Below, piece after piece: positions 1-7,125 of a stretch of 17,655 nucleotides of DNA (its first letter is position 1; each line of letters begins with the position of its first letter). The DNA is from JAGTJU01 sp038257535. GTDB lineage: Bacteria > Myxococcota_A > Polyangia > Fen-1088. The DNA lies in assembly GCA_038257535.1 (NCBI GenBank), contig JBBSJE010000121.1:1-17655 (forward strand), read 5' to 3'. Both the position numbers and the translations under genes were made by a program. The notes under the pieces were generated by a model. The model ran no database searches. It saw only the letters and a list, made by a program, of their open reading frames with translations, and was not told where the DNA came from.

Positions 1-64
1 CCGCACCCACGCCACCCAACACCGTGAGTGTCGCCACAACATAATGAAAAGCTGCGCGCGTCAT
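1..64 (-). CDS. Exported protein, 5' end only (runs off left edge)
   Basis: Only the first 21 codons lie in the window. They begin with ATG at 64-62 and read MTRAAFHYVVATLTVLGGVG, a basic N-terminus followed by a hydrophobic stretch, as in a Sec signal peptide or N-terminal anchor. The start is well supported. It lies 2 bp after the TAG stop of the di-haem lipoprotein gene, and a strong Shine-Dalgarno (GAGGGGAG, minus strand 82-75) sits 10 nt upstream inside the end of that gene. The two genes are therefore very likely one operon with coupled translation. The function cannot be read from this fragment. A partner of the di-haem protein in the periplasm or outer membrane is an inference from context. 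Confidence 0.75.
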   Translation of the reverse strand, partial: MTRAAFHYVVATLTVLGGVGA

Positions 65-66
65 GA

Positions 67-2292
67 CTAGTAATCTCCCCTCTTGTTTTCACGGAAGAAA
101 AACTGACCGCCCATGTCGATGTTCAGGATGAGGCGATAATACTCATCGGGCGTGAGGTCTTGGCCGCCCACATCAGCTGGGTGGCTTGGCCCCGGGAAGG
201 CTCGAACCTGCGGATTTGCCTCAGGGAAGCGTTGGGGCGGGTTCAGCTTTTTCACCAACAGCGAATCCTTGGCGGATCCGGGTGTCATGAATTCCTTGTA
301 CTCACCCAGAACTTCAACCACGTTCTCGCCCAGCTCCATCCCCAGACCTGCCACTGAAATGTAAGACGCGGAGAATTCCGTGCCCGCTGAACGCTCACCC
401 ACCACGATGGGCAGTTTCTGTCCGCGCAAATCGAAGGTGATGGTCTGCATGGTGCCCAAAGTCTTGTCAACGATGGTGTAGGTGTTGTTGCCAGGCTTCG
501 CCGCATCGCCGTCGTGGCAGGAGACGCACTTGGCATCGAAGATGGGTTGAAGCGCTAGGTCCCAAGGCACGCCGCGAATCTTTTCGTAGCTGAAGTCCAT
601 CGAAGCGCGTTCGGCGCGCGGCACATCCAGATCCACAGCGCCACGCTGAACCGCTTCGATCGTGCCGGGCGCAATCACTGTAGTTTTCGCGCGGCTTTCA
701 TGGCAACCGCCGCAGAAGCGTTGTTCGCCCGGGCGGCCGCTGATCCAAATGTCTTCGCTGAACAATGACAGCGCGAACTTGTCGATCAATTGAGAATGCA
801 GGGGCACGTTGGCGGGAACCTTGGCAGCAAAAGAGCCATCGGCTTGCACGTCCACCTCGCCGTAGCGCGATTGCCCATCAAACTCGGTCAATCCGAACAT
901 GTTGGGAAAGCCTTCCTCTGATGAGAACCCTTCAAGCAAGCGGACCTTCACAATCGATCCTGGTGCCAGGTTGTGCAGCGACGATTCGTAAACGTTCAAA
1001 GCGCCGACCACGAAGCTTTTCTCGGCCACGTCCACCGGGCTCTGTGCGGGTGGTGGCTCGGTGCGGGGCTTTACAGGCCGCGCGCCCACGTCCCAGTACG
1101 TGGCGTCGTCCCATACTGGAAAGCGTCGCCCCGTTTTGGCATCAAAAACATAAATGCCGAAGTTGGCGTTGGTGTTGGCTTGCGCAAGCACTTCGGTTTG
1201 CACGGGCCCATCGGCCCACGAGACCAAGAACTTCAAATCGGCGGGGTTGCCAATGGGCTCGGCGTCGTAGTAGCGACCAATTCCGGGCTGCGAACTTTCC
1301 TTGCCCCCTGGCACAAGTTTTGTGAGGTCGGTGTACTTCGATGACTTTTCGTCGTCGTTCAGGTCCACCAGCAGCAGCTTTCCCGCCTGCAAGGTGTCCT
1401 CCCGCGAGGTGGCGACAGTGACCAGGCGAGACGTCTTTTTTCCCGCCGTGCTCACGTAGCTGGTGACGAAGCGCGCTTTTAAATAGCTGTTTGTTGGCCC
1501 CGAGCCTTCGCCACCAAAGGCTTCGCGCATGCCCGTCATGTCAGGGTTCATGAGCCGCAAATGCCCGTCGTTGATGCGGCCCAAGTGTCGCCATTCGGTA
1601 TAAACAACGCTTCCATCTTCCAGCAGTGAGGGCGACACGCGGTGCGAGACGTTGCGTGGCCCAAGCACCTCGGCCGTGCCATCCATGCTGATGGTGCCCA
1701 CCTGCGACGTGGTGGCTCGCTCGTATTCGTCGCTAAATTGCGGCTGGCCCACCTCCACAACCTTGCTGGTCATGAACATCACTTTTTGCCCCGGCACAAA
1801 CAACGGGTACACATAGTGGTAAGGCCCATCGGTGATCTGACGAGGGTTGCTGCCGTCGATGCCGATGAGAAACAGCTGGTACGTGCCCTCATTTTTCAGC
1901 CGCGCTGAAAACACGATGGTTTTGGCATCGAACGACAGGTCCCAAGCCATGATGTCGGCGCCCGCAAACAGGGGCGCTGAGGTGAGATTGGTTAAGTTGC
2001 CATCCGCAGACGGGGGCGACAGCTTCACCAGCCGCGCGCCAGGCTTGTAGTCGGTGTAGGCGAACACGTTTCCCATGCCGTTGCGCGCCGCTCGTTGCAC
2101 GAAGACGATGGAATCAACGTCCTGCAAGAGCCCGCCACCACCTGGGTCTTTCGTTTCAGACGATCGACACCCCCCGGTTGCCCCCAAGGCGGCGCAGGCC
2201 CAGAGGCTTCCTATCACCCATGCCGCTTTGCAGATCTGCATGGCGGCGCTATTTGCAAGAAGCTGTCCAACCATTTTCGGGGATTGGCCCAC
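67..2292 (-). CDS. HzsA-related di-haem c-type cytochrome lipoprotein with PD40/TolB-like region
   Basis: The product has up to 741 residues. An N-terminal hydrophobic stretch ends at Cys42 in a TGGC lipobox-like site, so it is probably a lipoprotein. The first half resembles a WD40-like/PD40 beta-propeller, for example SFDAKTIVFSAR followed by IDGSNPRQIT, and a later stretch near VVYTEWRHLGRIND recalls HzsA-related (hydrazine synthase alpha-like) proteins. The C-terminal part carries two c-type haem motifs, CGGCH (about residue 526) and CVSCH (about 587). A later FMTPGSAKDSLLVKK segment resembles the distal Met region of cytochromes of this type. The longest reading begins with GTG at 2292. 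ATG at 2274 or 2241 would also work, and 2241 gives the most classical short lipoprotein signal; no candidate has a good Shine-Dalgarno. It would act outside the cytoplasm, in electron transfer or redox chemistry. Hydrazine synthesis itself is not implied, because the other Hzs subunits are not seen. Confidence 0.8.
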   Translation of the reverse strand: MGQSPKMVGQLLANSAAMQICKAAWVIGSLWACAALGATGGCRSSETKDPGGGGLLQDVDSIVFVQRAARNGMGNVFAYTDYKPGARLVKLSPPSADGNLTNLTSAPLFAGADIMAWDLSFDAKTIVFSARLKNEGTYQLFLIGIDGSNPRQITDGPYHYVYPLFVPGQKVMFMTSKVVEVGQPQFSDEYERATTSQVGTISMDGTAEVLGPRNVSHRVSPSLLEDGSVVYTEWRHLGRINDGHLRLMNPDMTGMREAFGGEGSGPTNSYLKARFVTSYVSTAGKKTSRLVTVATSREDTLQAGKLLLVDLNDDEKSSKYTDLTKLVPGGKESSQPGIGRYYDAEPIGNPADLKFLVSWADGPVQTEVLAQANTNANFGIYVFDAKTGRRFPVWDDATYWDVGARPVKPRTEPPPAQSPVDVAEKSFVVGALNVYESSLHNLAPGSIVKVRLLEGFSSEEGFPNMFGLTEFDGQSRYGEVDVQADGSFAAKVPANVPLHSQLIDKFALSLFSEDIWISGRPGEQRFCGGCHESRAKTTVIAPGTIEAVQRGAVDLDVPRAERASMDFSYEKIRGVPWDLALQPIFDAKCVSCHDGDAAKPGNNTYTIVDKTLGTMQTITFDLRGQKLPIVVGERSAGTEFSASYISVAGLGMELGENVVEVLGEYKEFMTPGSAKDSLLVKKLNPPQRFPEANPQVRAFPGPSHPADVGGQDLTPDEYYRLILNIDMGGQFFFRENKRGDY
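75..82 (-). promoter_or_regulatory. Shine-Dalgarno for the left-edge gene, inside the upstream CDS
   Basis: The minus strand reads GAGGGGAG ten nucleotides before the ATG at 64. It lies within the last codons of the di-haem lipoprotein gene, which suggests translational coupling across the 2-bp gap. Confidence 0.75.
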
Positions 2293-2386
2293 ATGTCGCA
2301 GGCAAATTTGTTCGAGATTTCAAGCCATTCGTGTTGGTCGCCGGCGCGGCGTGGCTCTGATTCACGTCTGGAGCAGCCCTGAAGTT

Positions 2387-2409
2387 GCGTCACTCGCCGC
2401 GAGTGACGC
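2387..2409. promoter_or_regulatory. Perfect 11-1-11 palindrome, candidate operator
   Basis: GCGTCACTCGC at 2387-2397 and its exact reverse complement GCGAGTGACGC at 2399-2409 flank one central base. The site lies in the 257-bp region between the divergent di-haem lipoprotein and Ser/Thr kinase genes, where an operator for either or both would be expected. No T-tract follows on either strand, so an intrinsic terminator is less likely. The binding protein is unknown. Confidence 0.5.
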
Positions 2410-2473
2410 TGCTGGCGCCGAGCCCAAGCTCGGCCAGAGCGGCAAGTGTTATCGTCTACGCGACGCCGGGCTT

Positions 2474-2483
2474 GGGGGGGGGG
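2474..2483. repeat. Homopolymer of ten G in a divergent intergenic region
   Basis: Ten consecutive G lie 66 bp before the kinase start codon. Such tracts slip during replication and can change promoter spacing. The tract could equally be passive or a sequencing-error hotspot. Confidence 0.6.
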
Positions 2484-2549
2484 CTCTGTCATGGCAAACT
2501 ATGCCCAATGTTGTCGCCGCCACGATTGCGTGCCTGACCCCGGGGGTTT

Positions 2550-3965
2550 GTGAACACGAAAGCGCCCCATCGCCTAGGCCGCTATCAACTGCTTGAACGC
2601 ATTGCCGTTGGCGGCATGGCCGAGGTTTACAAAGCTTGCGCGCAGGGGATCTCAGGCTTTGAGAAAACCGTGGTCGTCAAGCGTCTGCTGCCCCAACACC
2701 AGCGAGATCAAGAACTGCTGACCATGTTCGTGGATGAAGCGCGGCTGCTTGGGCGCATGCGCCACGAAAACATCGCAGAAGTTTACGACATCGATCACGA
2801 TGGCGGCGAATACTTCTTCGCGCTGGAATATGTAGAGGGCGCCGATGTGCGAGCGCTTTTGGACGCGCGCCCCGGGCAACCGCTACCGCTTGCAGAGTCG
2901 TTGTGGATCGCCCGTGAACTTGCGCGGGCCTTGGCTTACGCGCACACGCTTGCTGATGACAAAGGCAACGCGCTTCACATCATTCACAGGGATGTGTCGC
3001 CGTCGAATGTAATCGTGGACCGCAAGGGTGCCGTGAAGCTTGTGGATTTCGGTGTGGCCAAATGGCTGGCGCAGCGAAGCGAAACCCGACACGGCGTGCT
3101 CAAGGGCAAAGTGAATTACATGTCGCCCGAGCAGTGTCGGGGCGAGCCGCTCGATCAGCGCAGTGACATTTTCGCCTTGGGGGTGTTGCTTTACGAGATG
3201 ACCGTGGGGAAAAAGCCGTTCTCGGCCGCATCGGATTTTGAGACTTTGAAGGCCATCGCCGAGGGCCACTATGTTTTGCCGTCATTGCGCCTAGCTGATT
3301 ATCCGCGCGGGCTTGAGGCGATCGTCGCAAAAGCGCTGGAGCTGCGGCGCGAGGACCGCTTCCCCACCACCAGCGCGCTGGTCGAACATATCGCTGCGTT
3401 TGCAGCGTCAGCCGGCATAGCCATGTCACCTCACAGTCTGGCGGCGCGTGTGCAAGAGGTGTGTGCCGCACGTGGGCCGGGCGTGCCCTTGCCTGCCGCC
3501 GCTTATGCCGACACTGTTGCCAAGGCGCCTATTGAGCGCACCGCCACGGCGGCAGCGTTTGCGGGTGCATCACCGCAGGCGTCACCGCTCCGGCGACACA
3601 GAAGAGTTTGGCCGCTGGTTGTCGCCGCGGTCTTCGTTTTGGCCAGTGGGTTGTGGCTGTTTGAGGCCAAGGAAAACCAAGCCCCTAACAGCGAAACAAA
3701 ACGGCGACAGCCGTCTGCAGACCCAGCGCCCATCGTATCATTGCCAGCGGCGGCGCCTTCGCCGCACGTCGATGATGATGTCGCCGTCGCGCCGGCCGCC
3801 GCCGTCACCGTGTCCGAAAAGCCGCCTAAGCCCAAAGCGATGTCGGCGCGGCCGGTGGCACCGAAACCAACCAGCGACGACACGCCACCCATGATTTCCC
3901 AGCCCCGCGCAGAAAACCCATCGACGGACTCGGTTTGGGATCCCGATTCGCCGGTGCCGCCCTAA
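2550..3965 (+). CDS. Hanks-type Ser/Thr protein kinase, membrane-anchored
   Basis: A 471-residue kinase starting with GTG, with a G-rich stretch (CCCGGGGG) just upstream. The kinase domain fills about residues 12-290. It has the glycine-rich loop with GGMAEV (21-26), the ATP-binding Lys44 in VVVKR, the catalytic HRD at 146-148 followed by VSPSN, DFG at 166-168, an activation-segment SPEQ, and SDIFALGVLLYEM of subdomain IX. All core catalytic residues are present, so it should be active. A single hydrophobic segment at about 354-371 follows basic residues (RRHRR). A roughly 100-residue Pro/Ala-rich, low-complexity tail then probably lies in the periplasm; no PASTA or other sensor domain is visible. 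The HRDVSPSN form is common in myxobacterial kinases. It is the first gene of a same-strand set with the TPR and RCC1 genes, and targets are unknown. Confidence 0.95.
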   Translation: MNTKAPHRLGRYQLLERIAVGGMAEVYKACAQGISGFEKTVVVKRLLPQHQRDQELLTMFVDEARLLGRMRHENIAEVYDIDHDGGEYFFALEYVEGADVRALLDARPGQPLPLAESLWIARELARALAYAHTLADDKGNALHIIHRDVSPSNVIVDRKGAVKLVDFGVAKWLAQRSETRHGVLKGKVNYMSPEQCRGEPLDQRSDIFALGVLLYEMTVGKKPFSAASDFETLKAIAEGHYVLPSLRLADYPRGLEAIVAKALELRREDRFPTTSALVEHIAAFAASAGIAMSPHSLAARVQEVCAARGPGVPLPAAAYADTVAKAPIERTATAAAFAGASPQASPLRRHRRVWPLVVAAVFVLASGLWLFEAKENQAPNSETKRRQPSADPAPIVSLPAAAPSPHVDDDVAVAPAAAVTVSEKPPKPKAMSARPVAPKPTSDDTPPMISQPRAENPSTDSVWDPDSPVPP

Positions 3966-3997
3966 ACGCCGTTTGCCAACAACCATCTGCGGCGTTT
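3964..3997 (+). terminator. Stem-loop after the kinase gene, weak terminator or attenuator candidate
   Basis: AAACGCCG (3964-3971) pairs perfectly with CGGCGTTT (3990-3997) across an 18-nt loop, starting at the kinase stop codon. The loop is long and the trailing T-run is only three bases, so termination would be inefficient at best. Confidence 0.3.
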
Positions 3998-4010
3998 CCC
4001 TAGCAACCTG

Positions 4011-4016
4011 TATTAT
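4011..4016 (+). promoter_or_regulatory. Possible -10 element ahead of the TPR gene
   Basis: TATTAT matches the sigma70 -10 consensus at five of six positions and is preceded directly by TG. No convincing -35 hexamer lies 16-18 bp upstream, and the predicted start would leave only about 5 nt before the GTG at 4028. This is a weak candidate. Confidence 0.2.
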
Positions 4017-4027
4017 CGATTGCACGC

Positions 4028-4759
4028 GTGCTCCTTTCGCATCGAAATCGCCACCGTCGGGCACTGGGCCGAACCTTGTTGTGCACGTTCCTGCTGATGT
4101 CCACGGCCACGCCACGCGATCGTGCGAGGGCCGACGCAGGCTCAGTCGACACTGAAGCCCGCGCGCAGACGCTTTATGAACAAGGCCTGTCGTTTTATGA
4201 ACAGCAAGCCTTCCCGCAAGCCGCGGCCTCGCTGGCGCAAAGCTTTGCGCTGCAAGCAACATCCGCAACGCTGTTTGCTTGGGCGCAAGCCGAACGCATG
4301 GCGGGCCACTGCCCCGAGGCCACTGCGTTGTTCGAGCGCTTCATGGCCATGGATCCCCCCTCACGGCAGGTGCAAGCGGCACGCTTGGCAATGCGCAAAT
4401 GCGTGGACGCGACGAACGCGGTGCCCCTCATTCAGACACCCTCCGCAAACCCTCAGCCGTTGCCACAGCCCGCTTGGTACGAAGACAGCTGGGGAGGCGC
4501 GCTTTGCGCCGCGGGCGTGGCCACCACCGTGGTGGGCTTGGCTTTGCTAGTGTCTGCACACGGCCGCGCGGGCACGGCCGAGGCGGCGCCAACTTTGGGT
4601 GAGGCCCAACGCATTCGCGCGCAGGCGGAAACGCGATGGTCGTGGGGCATGGGGGTGTCTGTGTTGGGGCTTGGCGCTTTTTCCGGGGGAATCGCGAGGT
4701 ACGTCTGGGTCTCGCGAACGCCGCAGGCGACATCGGTGGCTGTGGGAGGGCGGTTTTGA
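4028..4759 (+). CDS. Exported TPR-type protein with a C-terminal hydrophobic segment
   Basis: A 243-residue protein starting with GTG. A basic N-terminus (RHRRALGR) and hydrophobic LLCTFLLMSTA form a likely signal peptide. Residues about 45-110 contain TPR-like helices (EQGLSFYEQQAFPQAAASL, then ATLFAWAQAERMAGHCPEA and ALFERFMAMDP). A Pro/Gln-rich linker follows, then a hydrophobic stretch (ALCAAGVATTVVGLALLVSA, about 158-177) and a second weaker one (GMGVSVLGLGAFSGGIA). Exported TPR proteins with such a tail often lie beside Ser/Thr kinases in Myxococcota, and this one sits 62 bp after the kinase stop. There is no clear Shine-Dalgarno, so the exact start is uncertain; ATG at 4095 would remove the signal peptide and is less likely. 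Its stop overlaps the start of the RCC1 gene. A scaffold or envelope protein-interaction role is inferred. Confidence 0.8.
   Translation: MLLSHRNRHRRALGRTLLCTFLLMSTATPRDRARADAGSVDTEARAQTLYEQGLSFYEQQAFPQAAASLAQSFALQATSATLFAWAQAERMAGHCPEATALFERFMAMDPPSRQVQAARLAMRKCVDATNAVPLIQTPSANPQPLPQPAWYEDSWGGALCAAGVATTVVGLALLVSAHGRAGTAEAAPTLGEAQRIRAQAETRWSWGMGVSVLGLGAFSGGIARYVWVSRTPQATSVAVGGRF
4744..4750 (+). promoter_or_regulatory. Shine-Dalgarno deciding the TTG start of the RCC1 gene
   Basis: GGGAGGG lies 5 nt before TTG at 4756. This TTG overlaps the TGA stop of the TPR gene (4757-4759), giving a TTGA coupling junction. It also gives a compact 18-residue lipoprotein signal, so it is preferred over the start at 4636, which would overlap the TPR gene by more than 120 bp. 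Confidence 0.7.
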
Positions 4760-7092
4760 TCGCGCGGCTTTTCTGCTGGTTGTTCGTTTGCACGTTGAGC
4801 ACCGGCTGCCTCAGCAAACCCCGCTTTAGCTGCCGGGCGTCCACGGAATGCCAGGTGGGCGAGCGCGTGGGTTTTTGCGAACCCTCAGGCATTTGTAGTT
4901 TCGCTGATGCTTCCTGCAATCAAACCACAGGCCGCCGCTACGCAGCCACCGACGATGGAACGGGGGTGGGGGGCTCATGTGTTCCTGTGTTTTGCGCAAC
5001 CGATCGCGTGGTGCAAATTGCAACGGGGCGGGCGCATTCGTGTTTGCTGCGCGCCACCGGCGCTGTGGAATGTTGGGGCCGCAACGAGCGTGGCCAACTG
5101 GGCGATGGCTCCACAACGGCCAGATCGGCGCCCGTTGCGGTTTTGGGCCTGCAAAGCGTGGCGGCGGTGGCCGCGGGCGGCGATCACAGCTGCGCCCTGC
5201 GCGCGGGCGGGGATGTTGTTTGTTGGGGCGCCAACGATCAAAGCCAACTGGGCGATACAACACTCAGTGATAGGCCGACGCCCGCACCGGTTGTTGGCTT
5301 GCCGCAGGCCATCTCTGTTGCCGCGGGGGCGGCGTCGACATGCGCGCTCAGCACCACCGGTTCGGTGTTCTGTTGGGGCAGCAACAACTTGGGCCAAGCG
5401 GGCTTTGCAACAGGTGGTCCGGTGCGTGCGCCCCAGCAGGTGCCCGGGCTCGCAAACGTTGTTGAGGTGGCCTTGAGTGCGAGCCATGCGTGTGCGCGCC
5501 AAGCCGCAGGAACCGTGTTTTGCTGGGGCGCCAATCCTTTTGGACAGTTGGGCGATGGCTCTTCTGGCCGCCGCGAGGGTCCCGTACAGGTTCTAAATCT
5601 TGGCAACGCGCGGGCGCTTGCGGTCGCCAATCTGCACTCATGCGCGCTGCGCGGCGACGCCGACGAGTCGGTCGTTTGTTGGGGCGCCAACGGCGCGGGG
5701 CAGTTGGGCGATGGCACCACGTCAACGCGCGCGCAACCAGCCCCCGTCGCCGGCCTCACCGCGGTAACCACGCTGACAGCCGGAGGCGCACACACCTGCG
5801 CCCGCACACGCGAAGGCCTTGCCTACTGTTGGGGGGCGAACACCACGGGGCAATTGGGCGAAGGCACCACCACATCAACAACAACCGCCGCGCGCTTGTT
5901 TGGCCTGGTGGGCGTTGAGCAGGTGGCTGCTGGCGAGGGACACACCTGTGCCGTTCGCGACGATGGCACCTTGTGGTGCTGGGGCGACGACAAAGAAGGG
6001 CAATTGGGCGAAGGCAGGGAGGTGTTTCGCACGCGTCCGTTCAAATTGCCCGGTCTTCAACACGTGCGCGCGGTGACCACGGGTCAGCAGCACTCGTGTG
6101 CCGTGACGGACGAGGGCCAAACGTGGTGTTGGGGGGCCGGCGGTCAAGGCCGTTTGGGCGATGGCCAGTCATCCGATTCTTCAACGCCCGTATTGGCGCA
6201 ATTGCCCGCAGCCGTTGCGGTGGCGGCTGGCGGGCAGACCGCGTGTGCGTGGGCCGGCGCCGCGGGGCTTTGGTGTTGGGGCCGCGGCACCGAAGGGCAG
6301 GTGGGTGATGGCGCGCTTTTGGATCGTTGGCGGCCTGTGCAAACCTTCTATGCGCGCGCGGCAGCGGCAAGCGTAGGGCAAACGCACGTGTGCGCGCTGG
6401 ATGACTTCGGATCCGTGTGGTGTTGGGGCCAAAATGATCACGCGCAATTGGGCGCTGCGAACACGGACTCATCCGCTTCGGCCGTGAAGGTTGCGGCCTT
6501 GCCTGCCTCACAAGCCATCACCGCTGGCGGCCAACACACGTGCGCGCTTGCGGCCGCAGGGCAAGTTTGGTGTTGGGGCGACAACAGTGAAGGCCAATCC
6601 GCCGAGGGGCTCAGCCTTGCCCCCACGCAAGTGCCCAATGTGTCGGCGCAGGCGCTTGTTGCCGGCAGATCGCATACGTGTGCTTTGGCGGCTGATGGAC
6701 TTGTTTTGTGTTGGGGGCGCGGGCTTGAAGGCCAAACCGGGCAGGGGCGATCCGAGCCGCGGTCCACACCCACGCCGGTTCCAGGGATCAGTGCCAAAGC
6801 GTTGGCTGCGGGCGATCAGCACACCTGCGCGATCAGTCTTTCCAACGAGGTTTGGTGTTGGGGTGGCAACCGCGCCGGCCAACTGGGCGACGGCAGCACG
6901 CGCGCAGCGTTTTCGCCTGTGCGTGTGCCTGAGGTGCAACTGGTCGCCATCGGGGCGGGGGGGGCGCACACCTGCGGCGCCAAGCCCGACGGTCATGTGG
7001 TGTGCTGGGGCGAAGACAGCCGAGGACAGCTTGGCACCGGGGCCGCGTTGTCTCGCACAACCCCTGTGCCCGTGGCGCTGGCTTGCCGATAG
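4756..7092 (+). CDS. Cell-surface lipoprotein with 14 RCC1 (regulator of chromosome condensation) repeats
   Basis: With the TTG start at 4756 the protein has 778 residues. Its N-terminus MIARLFCWLFVCTLSTGC is a short lipoprotein signal with Cys18 as the likely lipidated residue. A Cys-rich segment follows (CRASTEC, GFCEPSGICSF, CNQTTGRRY, CVPVFC), of a type often seen at the start of secreted myxobacterial proteins. From about 5008 to the end there are 14 RCC1-type repeats, each ending in CWG followed by a G-Q-L-G-D-G-like motif. CWG occurs at roughly 5071, 5220, 5371, 5520, 5678, 5827, 5977, 6127, 6274, 6420, 6571, 6709, 6856 and 7003, a period near 149 bp or 50 residues. RCC1 propellers have seven blades, so 14 repeats suggest two propellers in tandem. 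Most repeats also carry an H-S/T-C cysteine about 10 residues before CWG, which could form one disulfide per blade. The likely role is surface binding or adhesion; no ligand can be named. Confidence 0.9.
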   Translation: MIARLFCWLFVCTLSTGCLSKPRFSCRASTECQVGERVGFCEPSGICSFADASCNQTTGRRYAATDDGTGVGGSCVPVFCATDRVVQIATGRAHSCLLRATGAVECWGRNERGQLGDGSTTARSAPVAVLGLQSVAAVAAGGDHSCALRAGGDVVCWGANDQSQLGDTTLSDRPTPAPVVGLPQAISVAAGAASTCALSTTGSVFCWGSNNLGQAGFATGGPVRAPQQVPGLANVVEVALSASHACARQAAGTVFCWGANPFGQLGDGSSGRREGPVQVLNLGNARALAVANLHSCALRGDADESVVCWGANGAGQLGDGTTSTRAQPAPVAGLTAVTTLTAGGAHTCARTREGLAYCWGANTTGQLGEGTTTSTTTAARLFGLVGVEQVAAGEGHTCAVRDDGTLWCWGDDKEGQLGEGREVFRTRPFKLPGLQHVRAVTTGQQHSCAVTDEGQTWCWGAGGQGRLGDGQSSDSSTPVLAQLPAAVAVAAGGQTACAWAGAAGLWCWGRGTEGQVGDGALLDRWRPVQTFYARAAAASVGQTHVCALDDFGSVWCWGQNDHAQLGAANTDSSASAVKVAALPASQAITAGGQHTCALAAAGQVWCWGDNSEGQSAEGLSLAPTQVPNVSAQALVAGRSHTCALAADGLVLCWGRGLEGQTGQGRSEPRSTPTPVPGISAKALAAGDQHTCAISLSNEVWCWGGNRAGQLGDGSTRAAFSPVRVPEVQLVAIGAGGAHTCGAKPDGHVVCWGEDSRGQLGTGAALSRTTPVPVALACR
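5008..7089 (+). repeat. Array of 14 diverged tandem RCC1 coding repeats, about 149-bp period
   Basis: The DNA repeats TGTTGGGGC (or TGCTGGGGC) then CAATTGGGCGATGGC-like blocks at a regular 138-158 bp spacing, in frame. Units differ at many third positions, so the array is old rather than recently expanded. Residual similarity could still support recombination between units. Confidence 0.85.
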
Positions 7093-7125
7093 CGCTCTCC
7101 GGTGGGCACGCACCCAGGGGCTCAG

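Noticed and set aside
765..1325. 186-codon open frame on the plus strand
   Set aside because: It is antisense to the di-haem lipoprotein gene, is rich in Arg/Pro/Ser, and shows no domain. It is typical of shadow frames in GC-rich DNA.
67..2292. Complete hydrazine synthase or anammox locus
   Set aside because: Only an HzsA-like protein is present; HzsB, HzsC and hydrazine dehydrogenase genes are not seen, and similarity is partial.
2498..2515. TGGCAAACTATGCCC resembling a sigma54 -24/-12 promoter
   Set aside because: The GG and GC doublets are about 2 bp too close and the TTGC block is missing.
4636..4755. Longer N-terminus for the RCC1 protein
   Set aside because: It overlaps the TPR gene by more than 120 bp, lacks a good ribosome-binding site and hides a clean lipoprotein signal beginning at TTG 4756.
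5008..7089. Regular repeats suggesting a CRISPR or satellite array
   Set aside because: The units are in-frame, diverged coding repeats of about 149 bp that translate to RCC1 blades; they are not short identical repeats with unique spacers.
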